Of a stretch of DNA of 64,000 nt, positions 7,636-16,673 are shown one piece after another (position 1 is the stretch's first letter; every line of letters starts with the position of its first letter). This DNA comes from Rhodospirillales bacterium (GTDB taxonomy: Bacteria; Pseudomonadota; Alphaproteobacteria; Rhodospirillales; Casp-alpha2), in the NCBI GenBank assembly GCA_013203955.1, contig JABMOY010000126.1:1-64000 (forward strand). Reading direction: 5' to 3'. The notes under the pieces are model-generated. The model was not told the DNA's origin and made no database searches. It worked only from the letters and a program-made list of their open reading frames with translations. The translations under genes were made by a program, and so were the position numbers.

Positions 7636-8603
7636 ACTAATTTATCCTGAGGGTCTTCACCGGCGAAAAACGCGGTCAGGTTATCGACCACCCGCATGCC
7701 CATGGCGACCCGCGTTTCCAGGGACGCAGATCCCAAGTGCGGCAGTAGCACGACGTTTTCCATTTTGATCAATTCTTCGGGAACTTTGGGTTCGCCCTCG
7801 AAAACATCCAGCCCGGCACCGGCGATGGTGCCGGATTTCAGCGCGTCAATCAGCGCCGCCGGGTCGATAACGTCGCCGCGCGCCGAATTGATAAGAAACG
7901 CCCCGGGTTTCATCTTGCCGATCCTGTCGGCATTCATCAGGTGATAGGTTTCGGCGCCACCGGGACAGTGGATGGAGACGAAATCGGACCGCGCCAGAAC
8001 ATCATCAATGCTGTCGCACGCTTCGGCGCCCAAGGCGGCCGCGTCTTCTGCGGACGGCGGATAGGGGTCGTGGAACAGCACCTTCATGCCGAAACCATGG
8101 TGCGCACGCTGGGCCATGGCCCGGGCGATTCGCCCAAATCCGATCAGCCCGATGGTTTTGCCGGTGACCTTGGTGCCCATCATGTGGGTCGGCCGCCAGC
8201 CGACCCATTCGCCCGCTCTAACGTGGCGTTCGCCTTCGCCGGTGCGCCGGGCCACCGTCAGCAGCAGGTTCATGGCGATATCCGCCGTGCAATCGGTCAG
8301 CACTTCCGGCGTATTGGTGACGGTGAAACCCGCCGCCTTGGCCGCGTCCAGGTCGATATGATTAAAGCCGACGCCGTTGGATCCGATGATCTTGGCCGTC
8401 GCCCCTTCGACGCCCAGAACGTCTGCGTTGACCGCGTCCGTCACCGTCGGGCAGAACGCGTCCGCCGTCTTCAGGGCGTTCTTCATTTCGTCCGCCGACA
8501 TGATGTGGTCGTCTTCGTTCAGCGTTACGTCGAAGACGATGGTCATGTGTTTCTCGACTTCTTCCGGCCAGCGACGCGATACGATGACTTTGGGTTTGCT
8601 CAT
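7632..8603 (-). CDS. D-isomer-specific 2-hydroxyacid dehydrogenase (glyoxylate/hydroxypyruvate reductase type)
   Basis: A 323-residue NAD(P)-dependent oxidoreductase. The Rossmann motif GFGRIARAMA lies about residue 155, and the catalytic trio is visible: Arg in NSARGDVID, Glu in DVFEGEP and His in LPHLGSAS. Sequence and length match the glyoxylate reductase/hydroxypyruvate reductase group, which reduces glyoxylate or hydroxypyruvate in the cytoplasm. The start is secure: GGGAGGAGA lies seven bases before the ATG. It is a single-gene unit converging on the SDR gene. Confidence 0.92.
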   Translation of the reverse strand: MSKPKVIVSRRWPEEVEKHMTIVFDVTLNEDDHIMSADEMKNALKTADAFCPTVTDAVNADVLGVEGATAKIIGSNGVGFNHIDLDAAKAAGFTVTNTPEVLTDCTADIAMNLLLTVARRTGEGERHVRAGEWVGWRPTHMMGTKVTGKTIGLIGFGRIARAMAQRAHHGFGMKVLFHDPYPPSAEDAAALGAEACDSIDDVLARSDFVSIHCPGGAETYHLMNADRIGKMKPGAFLINSARGDVIDPAALIDALKSGTIAGAGLDVFEGEPKVPEELIKMENVVLLPHLGSASLETRVAMGMRVVDNLTAFFAGEDPQDKLV

Positions 8604-8657
8604 TTAAATCTCCTCCCTGAATAACGGTTCTTTTTTAGCTTATTTTCATCCGGACAT

Positions 8658-8697
8658 AAAACCGCCCGGAAGTTGGAATCATTTCCGGGCGGTTTTT
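8658..8697 (-). terminator. bidirectional stem-loop terminator downstream of the BI-1 gene
   Basis: An inverted repeat AAACCGCCCGGA / TCCGGGCGGTTT with a 13-base loop lies between the start of the 2-hydroxyacid dehydrogenase gene and the end of the BI-1 gene. On the minus strand it is placed to terminate BI-1 transcription and is followed by four T. On the plus strand it is followed by seven T. Confidence 0.75.
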
Positions 8698-8718
8698 TTG
8701 GGTTGCAGTCCGGCGCCG

Positions 8719-9474
8719 TTAGCGGCGGTCGCCGAACAGCCTGAGCAGCATGACGAACAGGTTGATGAAGTCCAGATACAGCGTCAACGCGCCCATGATG
8801 GCTTTTTTCGATGCCGTTTCCGAGCCGTCGGCTTCGGCGTACATGGATTTGATCTTTTGCGTGTCATACGCCGTCAGGCCGACAAAGATTAAAACCCCGA
8901 GCACCGAAATGACGAAGTGCATGGCCGAGCTTTGAAGGAAGATATTGACGATGCTGGCGATGATGATGCCGATCAGGCCCATGAACAGGAACGATCCCCA
9001 CCCGGTCAGATCCTTTTTGGTGGTGTAACCGTAAAGGCTCATGCCGGCGAAGGTGCCCGCCGTGATGAAGAAGACGCGCGCAATGGACGCCCCGGTATAG
9101 GACAGGAAGATGTGCGACAGCGACAGCCCCATGACGCCGGCAAAACCCCAGAACACGGCCTGTGCCGTCGACGCCTTCATCTTGTTGATGCCGAAACTGA
9201 GCGCCAGCACAAAGGCCAGCGGCGAGAACATGGCGATATAGGCCAGCATCGTCGGCTGCAGGAAACCCTCGGGGCTGGTGACATAGAACAGGCTGATCAG
9301 CGCCGGTGTGTTGGCGGTGACGTACGAGACGATGCCGGTCAGCGCCAGGCCCGATGCCATGTAGTTGTAGACACGCAGCATATACGCCCGAAGACCGGCG
9401 TCGATCGGAACGGCTTCGGCGCCGGCCATCCGGTCGGCGCGAAGCGAGAACTTGTTGTTGGATCCGAAAGCCAT
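8719..9474 (-). CDS. Bax inhibitor-1 (BI-1/YccA) family membrane protein
   Basis: A 251-residue inner-membrane protein with about seven hydrophobic spans after a 30-residue cytoplasmic N-terminus. The family signatures are present: the MLRVYNYM start of the domain, GLSLSHIFLSYTG in the middle and AYDTQKIK near the C-terminus, which holds a conserved aspartate. Family members form pH-sensitive calcium-leak channels or interact with FtsH. The bacterial role is not firmly established. AGGAG lies six bases before the ATG, and a stem-loop terminator follows the gene. Confidence 0.95.
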   Translation of the reverse strand: MAFGSNNKFSLRADRMAGAEAVPIDAGLRAYMLRVYNYMASGLALTGIVSYVTANTPALISLFYVTSPEGFLQPTMLAYIAMFSPLAFVLALSFGINKMKASTAQAVFWGFAGVMGLSLSHIFLSYTGASIARVFFITAGTFAGMSLYGYTTKKDLTGWGSFLFMGLIGIIIASIVNIFLQSSAMHFVISVLGVLIFVGLTAYDTQKIKSMYAEADGSETASKKAIMGALTLYLDFINLFVMLLRLFGDRR

Positions 9475-9631
9475 TGGAAACTCCTATTCCTTAAAATGGT
9501 AGTGCACCTATTGTACGGCTATATATGGCAGAATTTTGACTAAGATCAATAGTTAGCCACATCCGCCGTTGAAGGGCGGGGCGGGGCGGGTTAAATAGGG
9601 GTAAGGCCTTGGGCCTAAGGATTTCCGTCCC

Positions 9632-10762
9632 ATGACATCATTCAGATCAGCCCAAACCGAGGCCGAAGACTGGGCCGGGATCGCCAAAAATCTGGCCGAG
9701 GGCCTGAACGCCTCCGGCGGCATGCTGGGCAAGGAAGAAACGTATCTAGGCTTCCTTTACGTCACTGACGTCATCGCCGGGGATCTGGCCTCGATCCTCA
9801 CCTATCTGCGCCAGACCACGGACATCGAGGATTGGATCGGCACCGTCGGCATCGGCATCTGCGCCAGCGGCGCCGAATATTTTGACCGCCCGGCGGCCGT
9901 CGCCATGGCGGCGCCGTTGCCGAAAGACAGCTATTTTATTTTTCCCCCCATCGAAGCCGGGTTCGAGGACTTAACCCCGGAAAGCCGGGAATGGATTACC
10001 AAGACATCGCCGCCGTTCGGCATCGTTCACGGCGATCCCAATACCCCAGGCACGGCTGCCTTGCTCGAAGATTTGGGCGTGCAAACGTCCGGATTCTTGG
10101 TCGGGGGTTTGAGCGCGTCGAGGGGGCCTTATCATCAAATCGCCGGCCAGATTTCTTCGGGCGGTTTGTCCGGTGTCCTTTTCGCGCCCGAGGTCGAGGT
10201 CGCAACCGGCCTCAGTCAAGGCTGCCTGCCGGTGGCCGGAGCCCACGTCGTTTCCGATTGCTTGGATAACGTCATCATCGGGCTTGACGGGGAAAACGCG
10301 CTCGACGTGTTCAAGGACGACATCGGCGAATTGCTGTCGCGCGATCTCAACCGCGCCGCCGGTTATATCCAAGCGGCGTTTCTGATTGAAGGCTCCGATA
10401 CCGGCGATTACGTCGTCCGCAATTTGGTCGGCATCGACCCGGCGCGGGGCTGGCTGGCGGTCAGTGAAGAAGTCGAGGCCGGCGATCGGGTGATGTTCGT
10501 GCGCCGTGATCCGAAAAGCGCCGAAGAAGATATGAAGTCGATGATCGAAGGGCTTAAGAGACGCCTGCCGGGGCCGCCTCGGGGCGGGGTTTATTTTTCC
10601 TGCGTCGCCCGCGGCCCCAATATGTTCGGCGAAGAAGGCCGGGAGATGTCTTTGATCCAAGACCATCTCGGCGATTTTCCGCTGGTCGGCTTCTTCGGAA
10701 ACGGCGAAATTTCCAACAACCGGCTTTACGGCTATACCGGCGTTCTTGCCCTTTTCTTATGA
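9632..10762 (+). CDS. FIST domain protein (FIST_N plus FIST_C)
   Basis: A 376-residue soluble protein with the FIST_N domain over about residues 30-215 and FIST_C over about 220-360. Typical features are the glycine-rich VGIGICASG and FLVGGLSAS stretches in the N-domain, and PLVGFFGNGEI followed by LYGYTGVLALF at the C-terminus. FIST proteins are proposed intracellular or periplasmic sensors of small ligands such as amino acids. They often partner kinases or cyclic-di-GMP enzymes, but no such gene adjoins this one. AAGGA lies ten bases before the ATG. A 70-base palindromic repeat follows the gene. Confidence 0.9.
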   Translation: MTSFRSAQTEAEDWAGIAKNLAEGLNASGGMLGKEETYLGFLYVTDVIAGDLASILTYLRQTTDIEDWIGTVGIGICASGAEYFDRPAAVAMAAPLPKDSYFIFPPIEAGFEDLTPESREWITKTSPPFGIVHGDPNTPGTAALLEDLGVQTSGFLVGGLSASRGPYHQIAGQISSGGLSGVLFAPEVEVATGLSQGCLPVAGAHVVSDCLDNVIIGLDGENALDVFKDDIGELLSRDLNRAAGYIQAAFLIEGSDTGDYVVRNLVGIDPARGWLAVSEEVEAGDRVMFVRRDPKSAEEDMKSMIEGLKRRLPGPPRGGVYFSCVARGPNMFGEEGREMSLIQDHLGDFPLVGFFGNGEISNNRLYGYTGVLALFL

Positions 10763-10791
10763 TCCTAAAATGATTTTCAAATCAGGACTCT

Positions 10792-10857
10792 AACCACGAA
10801 GACACAAAGACACGAAGTTTTCCACATGGGTCTTTGCGCCTTGGTGTCTTGGTGGTG
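10792..10857. repeat. palindromic repeat, copy 1
   Basis: An imperfect inverted repeat whose left arm begins AACCACGAAGACACAAAG and whose right arm ends CTTGGTGTCTTGGTGGT. Another copy lies at 11952-12022, on the other side of the aldo/keto reductase gene. Intergenic repeats with the core ACCACGAAGACAC are common in many proteobacterial genomes. As RNA each copy would fold into a long hairpin, which could stabilise or terminate transcripts. Confidence 0.85.
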
Positions 10858-10891
10858 AATCCATTTTTCTTTTCTAAAAGGGAATTTTTTA

Positions 10892-11932
10892 ATGAAATTC
10901 AACGAACTGGGCCGCACCGGCATCAAGGTCAGCCGCATTTGCCTTGGCACCATGACCTTCGGCGAACAAAACACCGAAGCCGAAGGCCACGCGCAATTGG
11001 ACATGGCGTTCGATCACGGCGTCAACTTTGTCGATACGGCCGAAGCCTATTCCTTTCCGGCCAGCCCCAAAACCCAAGGGGATTCGGAAAAAATAATCGG
11101 GGCCTGGATGAAGGCGAAAGGCAATCGGTCCGATGTTGTCGTCGCGACCAAAATCACCGGCCCAAGTTCCGAACGCTCGCACATTCGCGGCGGTCAACTC
11201 AGGTTCACCCGCGACCAGGTGACGGACGCCGTGGATTTGAGCCTGAAGCGGCTCGGCACCGATTATATCGATCTGTACCAGACCCACTGGCCGGAACGGC
11301 CTGCCAACTATTTCGGCAAGCTCGATTACAAACACGACGACGGCGCCGACTTCACGCCCATGGAAGACCAACTCGACGCGCTCGCCCATCAGGTCAAAGC
11401 CGGAAAAGTCCGGGCCATCGGCGTTTCAAACGAAACCCCCTGGGGGGTCATGAAGTTCCTGGAAATCGCCGAGAAGACGGGCATGCACCGCATCGCCAGC
11501 ATCCAGAACCCTTATAACCTGCTGTGCCGGACGTTCGAAATCGGCCTCGCCGAAGCGGCGATCCGCGAAGACTGCGGCCTGTTGGCCTATTCGCCGCTGG
11601 GCTTCGGGGCGCTTACGGGAAAATATATGAACGGGAAATTACCCGAAGGATCGCGCCACAAGCTGTTCCCCAAATTCATGCGCTATTTTAAACCAGCCGG
11701 GGTCCAGGCGACACAAGCCTATGTCGCCCTGGCCCGTGTGCATGGCCTCAATCCGGCGCAGATGGCGCTGGCGTTTGTTAATTCCAAGCGCTTCCTGACG
11801 TCGACCATCATCGGCGCGACGACTTTGGGCCAGCTTGCCGATAACCTAGCATCGGAAGACATGGACCTTACCGAAGACCTGCAAGGCGCCATCGAAGAAA
11901 TCCACAACGAACACCCCAACCCGTCGCCTTGA
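10892..11932 (+). CDS. aldo/keto reductase, Tas-like
   Basis: A 346-residue NADPH-dependent aldo/keto reductase with a TIM-barrel fold. LGTMTFGEQNTEAE near the N-terminus and the insert with QTHWPERPANYFG are typical of the Tas subgroup. The catalytic Asp and Tyr lie in VDTAEAY, the Lys in VVATKITG and the His in the QTHW stretch. Its substrate is unknown; Tas proteins reduce assorted aldehydes. The ATG is preceded by AAAGGGAA. The gene is bracketed by two copies of the ACCACGAAGACAC palindromic repeat, so it may have moved or been copied as a unit, though no transposase is present. Confidence 0.93.
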   Translation: MKFNELGRTGIKVSRICLGTMTFGEQNTEAEGHAQLDMAFDHGVNFVDTAEAYSFPASPKTQGDSEKIIGAWMKAKGNRSDVVVATKITGPSSERSHIRGGQLRFTRDQVTDAVDLSLKRLGTDYIDLYQTHWPERPANYFGKLDYKHDDGADFTPMEDQLDALAHQVKAGKVRAIGVSNETPWGVMKFLEIAEKTGMHRIASIQNPYNLLCRTFEIGLAEAAIREDCGLLAYSPLGFGALTGKYMNGKLPEGSRHKLFPKFMRYFKPAGVQATQAYVALARVHGLNPAQMALAFVNSKRFLTSTIIGATTLGQLADNLASEDMDLTEDLQGAIEEIHNEHPNPSP

Positions 11933-11951
11933 GCCTCATTGACGTAATAAT

Positions 11952-12022
11952 TAACCACGAAGACACAAAGGCACAAAGATAGGTTAAAGGCTGCTTTTTC
12001 TTCTTTGTGTCTTTGTGGTTTA
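11952..12022. repeat. palindromic repeat, copy 2
   Basis: The left arm TAACCACGAAGACACAAAG and right arm CTTTGTGTCTTTGTGGTTT form a near-perfect inverted repeat with a central loop of about 30 bases. It matches the copy at 10792-10857 in both arms, with a different loop. It lies between the aldo/keto reductase stop and the thpR start. Confidence 0.88.
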
Positions 12023-12067
12023 AAATTTTATCCGGTTACAAGAAACGACAAACAAGGAATTAGACAG

Positions 12068-12619
12068 GTGCGGCTTTTCGTCGGCATTGCCTTGCCCGAG
12101 GATATCCGGGATCGTCTGAGATCCCTTTCCGGCGGACTCCCCGGCGCGCGCTGGGTGAGCCTTGAAAACCTTCACCTGTCCTTGCGGTTCATCGGCGAGG
12201 TCCCGGGGGGCGACGAGCGCGACATTTTTGAAGCCTTGAAGGCCCTTGATTTGCCCGCATTCGAGCTGACCCTTTCGGGGCTTGGCAGCTTCGAGCGCCG
12301 GGGGCGAGTGTATGCGGTTTGGGCAGGCGTCGAAAAATCGGAACCCCTGTCACACCTACAGGCCAAGGTGGCGGTGGCCTTGGAGCGCACGGGGTTTGAG
12401 CCCGAACACCGCAAGTTCAAACCCCATATCACCCTGGCTCGCCTGAAAGGCGGAAAAGTCCCCGAGGTCGCCCAATATTTGCAATTCCACGGTAGTTTTG
12501 CGGTCGGCCCATTCCGGGTCGCCCATTTCACCTTGTTTCGGAGCTATTTGGGCAACGGGGGCTCGCACTATGAGGCATTGGTGGAATATCCGCTTAAGAG
12601 CCCGACGCCTAAATTGTAA
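12068..12619 (+). CDS. thpR: RNA 2',3'-cyclic phosphodiesterase (2H/LigT family)
   Basis: A 183-residue member of the 2H phosphoesterase superfamily that hydrolyses 2',3'-cyclic phosphate ends of RNA to 2'-phosphates. The two family motifs are present as HLSL (about residue 38) and HITL (about residue 121), and the protein begins with the expected VRLFVGIALP. I chose the GTG at 12068 since the family starts there. Longer in-frame sequence runs back into the palindromic repeat. AAGGA lies nine bases upstream. It is a single gene. Confidence 0.9.
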   Translation: MRLFVGIALPEDIRDRLRSLSGGLPGARWVSLENLHLSLRFIGEVPGGDERDIFEALKALDLPAFELTLSGLGSFERRGRVYAVWAGVEKSEPLSHLQAKVAVALERTGFEPEHRKFKPHITLARLKGGKVPEVAQYLQFHGSFAVGPFRVAHFTLFRSYLGNGGSHYEALVEYPLKSPTPKL

Positions 12620-12735
12620 CAACCGTTTACATCCCGTTCACATCGGTTTCATACGCCTTGAACAGCTTAGCCTTAGGTTTGTCGCCGAAGGGAAGGCCTA
12701 AGGCATCCTCAGTGGTATTTTTTGGAAATTAAGGA

Positions 12736-13623
12736 ATGACATCATCGATCACTTCAAATTGGGCCCGGAGGATTAATCTTGGCGGCATTGCGGTTTTACT
12801 GTCCGCCCTTTTCACCCTAACCGCCCTCGGCCCCGCTCAGGCCGGGGAGCCCAGAACGTTCACTCTTTCCAGGGCGCCGCAATTGTCGGCCATCACCACG
12901 GCCCGGACGTGGCAGCCCTTCGTCGATTATTTGACCCAGGAAACCGGGCACAAGATTGTGCTCAAACTCTATAATCGGCGGCTCGATTTCGATCACGATG
13001 TGGTTGCCGGAATTCCCGATTTTTATTACGGCAATCCCGGGTATTTCGTCGTCGGGCGAAAGCTGCACGGCTATCGCCCGCTGATCCGAAGCAACGCCAG
13101 ACAATTAAAAGGCATCGTCGTTGTTCGTGCCGATAGCCCTTTCAAGTCGGTCAAGGACCTCGACGGCCAAAAAATCGCTTTTCCAGCGGCCAATGCCCTG
13201 GCCGCGTCGCTCTATATTCGGGCCTTGCTGGTTGAGCGCGAAAAGATCAATTTCAAGCCCCATTACGTCGGCAGCCACGACAACGTCTATCGAAACGTCG
13301 CCAATGGTACTTTTCCCGCCGGCGGCGGCGTTCACCGGACGCTGAACCGCGAAACAAAAGGCCTTAAAAAGTCACTTCGCGTTCTGTACGAAACGCCGGG
13401 CATGTCGCCGCATCCCCTAACGGCGCATCCCCGGGTTCCTGCTGACGTCGCCATGGCGGTCCAAAAGGCTGTTTTGAAACTTCGGGACAGCGAAGATGGA
13501 ATGAAGATGCTGAAAAAGCTGAAGATCGAGAAACCCGTCATCGCCAATTTCGAACGCGATTACCTGTCCATGGAAGAACTGGGGCTGAAGATGTATGCGC
13601 CGCTTCTGGTCCAGATGAAATAA
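12736..13623 (+). CDS. phosphate/phosphonate-type periplasmic substrate-binding protein (PhnD-like)
   Basis: A 295-residue exported protein. Residues 1-36 form a signal peptide (basic start, hydrophobic core, cleavage after AQA). The mature part is a PhnD-like two-lobed binding domain, with VVRADSPFKSVKDLDGQKIAFP in the first lobe crossover. No ABC permease or ATPase gene adjoins it. The next reading frame is a decayed sensor kinase, a pairing seen where such proteins feed ligand information to a membrane kinase. With the kinase broken, this receptor may be an orphan. The ligand cannot be inferred. Confidence 0.88.
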   Translation: MTSSITSNWARRINLGGIAVLLSALFTLTALGPAQAGEPRTFTLSRAPQLSAITTARTWQPFVDYLTQETGHKIVLKLYNRRLDFDHDVVAGIPDFYYGNPGYFVVGRKLHGYRPLIRSNARQLKGIVVVRADSPFKSVKDLDGQKIAFPAANALAASLYIRALLVEREKINFKPHYVGSHDNVYRNVANGTFPAGGGVHRTLNRETKGLKKSLRVLYETPGMSPHPLTAHPRVPADVAMAVQKAVLKLRDSEDGMKMLKKLKIEKPVIANFERDYLSMEELGLKMYAPLLVQMK

Positions 13624-13631
13624 CCGGGGTC

Positions 13632-14129
13632 ATGGAACCCGACGCGCCCGGTGCAGTTACCAAACGGTGGGCCAATCCCCTGCGCTCGCTGGGCGGACAG
13701 GTCGCCCTGGTCATGGGATTGTGCCTGTTGGCGGTTACCGCCGTGTTCAGCGGGTACTTGGCTGAAAAGCAGTCCCAGACGACGCTGTCTTTTATTAAAT
13801 AAGAATCTGCTTTTATCGGTGAAGATATCGGCGCCGTTTCCCTGCCTTACCTAGTGTCCAAGGACCTGGTGACGATTGAAAATCTACTGCGCTAAGCGGC
13901 GAACAGACCGGATATCCGGCATTTGACGATTATCGGCCCGGCGGGACAGGTTATCGCCATCGTCAAGAAAAACCCGGGCGGTTTTCCTGAACCGGTGTTT
14001 GAGTTGGACTTGGTAAAGATTCCCCAAGGGACGGCCAAAAAATTTTCCATTAATAACGACTATCTGGTCAAGCCCATCAACGTCGAGGAAGTGACGAAGG
14101 CGATACGGCGGTCCCTCGAAATCTGCTAG
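13632..14129 (+). pseudogene. remnant of a hybrid sensor histidine kinase gene
   Basis: One reading frame runs for 166 codons but is cut by TAA stops at 13800-13802 and 13893-13895. The first part encodes a basic N-terminus and one membrane span (ALVMGLCLLAVTAVFSGYLA). The second and third parts read as a periplasmic sensor region (HLTIIGPAGQVIAIV). The last 25 codons (NDYLVKPINVEEVTKAI) match the end of a response-regulator receiver domain. The kinase core between them is missing. The frame is kept throughout, so both point nonsense mutations and a large in-frame deletion are implied. It follows the PhnD-like gene by 8 bases and was probably its signalling partner. Confidence 0.85.
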
Positions 14130-14160
14130 GGGCTTTAAGCCGGTGACGTCGGGGGCCGGT

Positions 14161-14424
14161 TTAGACGTGTTGCGGCTGGGCTTCTTTATCGCGGTTGGGT
14201 TCGGAACTGGAACTGGAACCTTTTAAATGCTCCGCCAAAATTTTGTTTTGCTTTTCCACCTTGGCGATCTTGGCAAGCAATTCGTCCATGGTTTTCTTCT
14301 GTTCAGCCCGAACGCGCAACAAAAGGGTTTCCCCTTGGATTTCGACATTCTTCGTGGCCGCAGTAGCCAGCCAAATCGACGTCAGGCCGACGACGAGGGC
14401 CAGAGAACCGATGATTAACGCCAT
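14161..14424 (-). CDS. small membrane-anchored coiled-coil protein
   Basis: An 87-residue protein with one N-terminal membrane span (ALIIGSLALVVGLTSIWLA), then about 45 residues of charged helix with a heptad-like pattern and a Ser/Glu/Lys tail. The ATG at 14424 is preferred because AGGAGG lies ten bases upstream; a GTG 13 codons earlier lacks a ribosome site. I do not recognise the family. The architecture resembles small division or envelope adaptor proteins, but no function can be assigned. Confidence 0.7.
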   Translation of the reverse strand: MALIIGSLALVVGLTSIWLATAATKNVEIQGETLLLRVRAEQKKTMDELLAKIAKVEKQNKILAEHLKGSSSSSEPNRDKEAQPQHV

Positions 14425-14534
14425 AGAACGAAGCCTCCTGTCCGGGATTTTTTCCGAGCCCACCGTAACAGGATTCGCTTTCCCAATTCAAATGCATAAA
14501 TACGTATGTGACACTTTTTTTGTTGTTGCCGATG

Positions 14535-15386
14535 TCAACAGCCGAATTTTTTGAGTGTGCTGGCGACGGAACCGACGTAGGAACCGCCGAACAGATGGAC
14601 ATGCACCAACAACGGATAGAGGTTGTAAAGCGCCAAGCGTTCCTCGAAAAACCCCGGTTTTATGGCCCTGAGCTCGCCGTAGCGCCCAAAGAAGGCGTCG
14701 GAAAAAGTACCGAACAGGGTCGAAAAGGCGAGCTCGATTTCAGCGTCGGCGTAATAAATGGCGGGATCGACGAAGCCGGAAATGCGGCCCTGGTGGCTGA
14801 GCACGTTGCCGGTCCACATGTCGCCGTGAATAAGCGACGGCTTGGCCGGCTCCACCAGCCATTCACTAAGCCGGGAAGCCAATTTTTCCAGGCCCCCCAT
14901 CAGGTCCTTAGGCAGGCGCCCGGCGTCTAAGGCTTGGCGGCCCATGTAAAGCAGCCGGTGGTCGCGGAAAAAGTCGATCCAGCTTGCTGTCTGAGGATTG
15001 GGCTGGTGCAGGCCGCCGATCACCGTCGCCCGTTCAAACCCGAAGCTATCGGCGGTGACATCGTGCAGCGCCGCCAGCATCCCGGCGGCTTCGATCTCGG
15101 CGCTTTCGGTAATGCCCCCGCTGGTCTCGAGAAAACTCATCAGCAGCAACCCGTCGTCGGCGTGAAGCACATCGGGGACGGCCAAACCACGGTCGCCCAG
15201 GTAACGAAGCATGAAACCTTCGAGGTCGAGCCCGCTTCCCTCATCGCCCGATTTGGCGACGATGGTGCGGCCGTCTTCCAGGGTTACCCGGCGGACATCA
15301 CCGATACAGCCGCCGCTCAGTGGTTGCGAACGCACAGGCCCCGACCCGGTGACCTCGGCAATGATGGTTTCCACCGGGGTCCGCAC
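14535..15386 (-). CDS. fructosamine kinase family protein
   Basis: A 283-residue kinase-fold protein of the fructosamine/ketosamine-3-kinase family, which phosphorylates sugars attached to protein amines and so helps remove glycation. Visible motifs are LSGGCIGDV near the N-terminus, the ATP lysine in TIVAKSGD, the catalytic LIHGDMWTGNVL and the metal-binding FVDPAIYYADAE. The GTG start lies six bases after the stop of the upstream phosphatase gene, so the two form an operon. Bacterial members often sit beside LMW tyrosine-phosphatase genes, a pairing seen in protein deglycation. Confidence 0.92.
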   Translation of the reverse strand: MRTPVETIIAEVTGSGPVRSQPLSGGCIGDVRRVTLEDGRTIVAKSGDEGSGLDLEGFMLRYLGDRGLAVPDVLHADDGLLLMSFLETSGGITESAEIEAAGMLAALHDVTADSFGFERATVIGGLHQPNPQTASWIDFFRDHRLLYMGRQALDAGRLPKDLMGGLEKLASRLSEWLVEPAKPSLIHGDMWTGNVLSHQGRISGFVDPAIYYADAEIELAFSTLFGTFSDAFFGRYGELRAIKPGFFEERLALYNLYPLLVHVHLFGGSYVGSVASTLKKFGC

Positions 15387-15392
15387 CCGGGC

Positions 15393-15866
15393 CTACAGGT
15401 GTTTTTCGCGAATGTCGGAGAGCAACCCCTTCGACGCCCCTTCGATCAGGTCGAGCACGCCATCGAAACCGCCGTCGCCGCCGTAATAGGGGTCGGGCAC
15501 GTTCTTGCGGCCGAGCTCGGGCGCGAAATCCATGAACATATGTAGCCGGTGTTCCTCGCCGGGCGGGCAAATGCTTGCAAGGTCCGCATGGTTTTCATTG
15601 TCCATGGCGATGACGTAATCGAAATGCTGGAAATCGGCCGCCTTGGCCTGGCGCGCGCGCTGGCCCGACAGATCGACGCCGCGCAAGCGGGCGGCTTCCT
15701 GGGCCCGGCGGTCGGGCGGCTGACCGATGTGCCAGCTGCCGGTGCCGGCGGAATCGACGGTGATGTCGGTGCCGAGGCCTTCACTTTCGACAAGCGCCAT
15801 GAAGACGCCTTCGGCGGTCGGCGAGCGGCAGATGTTTCCGAGGCACACGAACAGAACCTTAACCAA
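15393..15866 (-). CDS. low-molecular-weight protein tyrosine phosphatase
   Basis: A 157-residue cytoplasmic phosphatase. The P-loop CLGNICRS (C-x5-R-S) lies at residues 8-15, and the acid-base aspartate is in VPDPYYGG near residue 128. Length and motifs are those of the LMW-PTP family. A TTG start at 15866 has GGGGGGAT eight bases upstream. It is followed directly by the fructosamine-kinase-like gene. A joint role in removing phosphorylated glycation products is plausible. It is divergent from the sirtuin gene. Confidence 0.93.
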   Translation of the reverse strand: MVKVLFVCLGNICRSPTAEGVFMALVESEGLGTDITVDSAGTGSWHIGQPPDRRAQEAARLRGVDLSGQRARQAKAADFQHFDYVIAMDNENHADLASICPPGEEHRLHMFMDFAPELGRKNVPDPYYGGDGGFDGVLDLIEGASKGLLSDIREKHL

Positions 15867-15956
15867 CGCTTTTATCCCCCCGATGGCGTTTTACAGGCGC
15901 CTTGGATTATCATTGTCCCCAGGCTTTCGGGCAAGGCCGGGTTTGAGAGATTTTTT

Positions 15957-16673
15957 ATGACCGCGAGGGCCAAACAAAACATTGTCGTTTTGACCGGCGC
16001 CGGGATTTCCAAGGAATCCGGGCTCGACACCTTTCGCGACGCCGATGGGATCTGGTCCAAGGTGCGCATCGAAGACGTTGCTACGCCCGAAGCCTTCGCC
16101 CGCGACCCGGTGGCGGTGCACGAATTTTACAATGCCCGGCGTGCCTCCCTGGCGTCCGGCGAGGTCCATCCCAACGCCGCCCATATTGCTTTAGCCAAGC
16201 TGGAAGCGGAATGGCCGGGCGACGTTTTGATTGTCACCCAAAACATCGACAACCTGCACGAACAGGGCGGCAGCCGGAACGTGCTTCACATGCACGGCGA
16301 ACTTTTAAAAATCGAATGCCAGATCTGTGGCGAGATTAGCAACTGGCTGGATGATTTAAGCGCCACTATGGCCTGCGGCCATTGCCAGGCCCGGGGCGGG
16401 CTCAGACCCCATGTCGTGTGGTTCGGCGAAATGCCGCTCGGCATGGATCGCATTTATGCGGCGCTTGACGGATGTCGGCTGTTTCTGTCCATCGGCACGT
16501 CGGGCAACGTTTACCCGGCGGCCGGCTTCGTCGCCCGAGCAGGCAAGGCGCACACGGCGGAACTCAATCTGGAACCGTCGGAAGGCGCGACTTTTTTTGT
16601 GGAATCTTGTTACGGCCCCGCAACAAAGGTTGTAACGGCTTACGTGGAGAAGGTTTTGGCGAAGGGCTGGTGA
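15957..16673 (+). CDS. cobB: NAD-dependent protein deacylase (sirtuin, CobB type)
   Basis: A 238-residue class III sirtuin. It shows [16 protein letters not shown] at the NAD site, TQNIDNLHE with the catalytic region, the general-base His in HMHGEL and a zinc-binding set CQIC/CGHC. The FYNARR motif holds the Tyr and Arg that in CobB and SIRT5 recognise succinyl and malonyl lysine, so desuccinylase activity is expected. The ATG at 15957 follows GAGAGA; the frame is open further upstream but lacks homology there. Confidence 0.94.
   Translation: MTARAKQNIVVLTGAGISKESGLDTFRDADGIWSKVRIEDVATPEAFARDPVAVHEFYNARRASLASGEVHPNAAHIALAKLEAEWPGDVLIVTQNIDNLHEQGGSRNVLHMHGELLKIECQICGEISNWLDDLSATMACGHCQARGGLRPHVVWFGEMPLGMDRIYAALDGCRLFLSIGTSGNVYPAAGFVARAGKAHTAELNLEPSEGATFFVESCYGPATKVVTAYVEKVLAKGW

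Noticed and set aside
13800..13895. In-frame stops of the kinase remnant as programmed recoding (selenocysteine or read-through)
   Set aside because: Both stops are TAA, not TGA, there is no adjoining RNA structure, and the kinase core is also missing, so decay explains them better.
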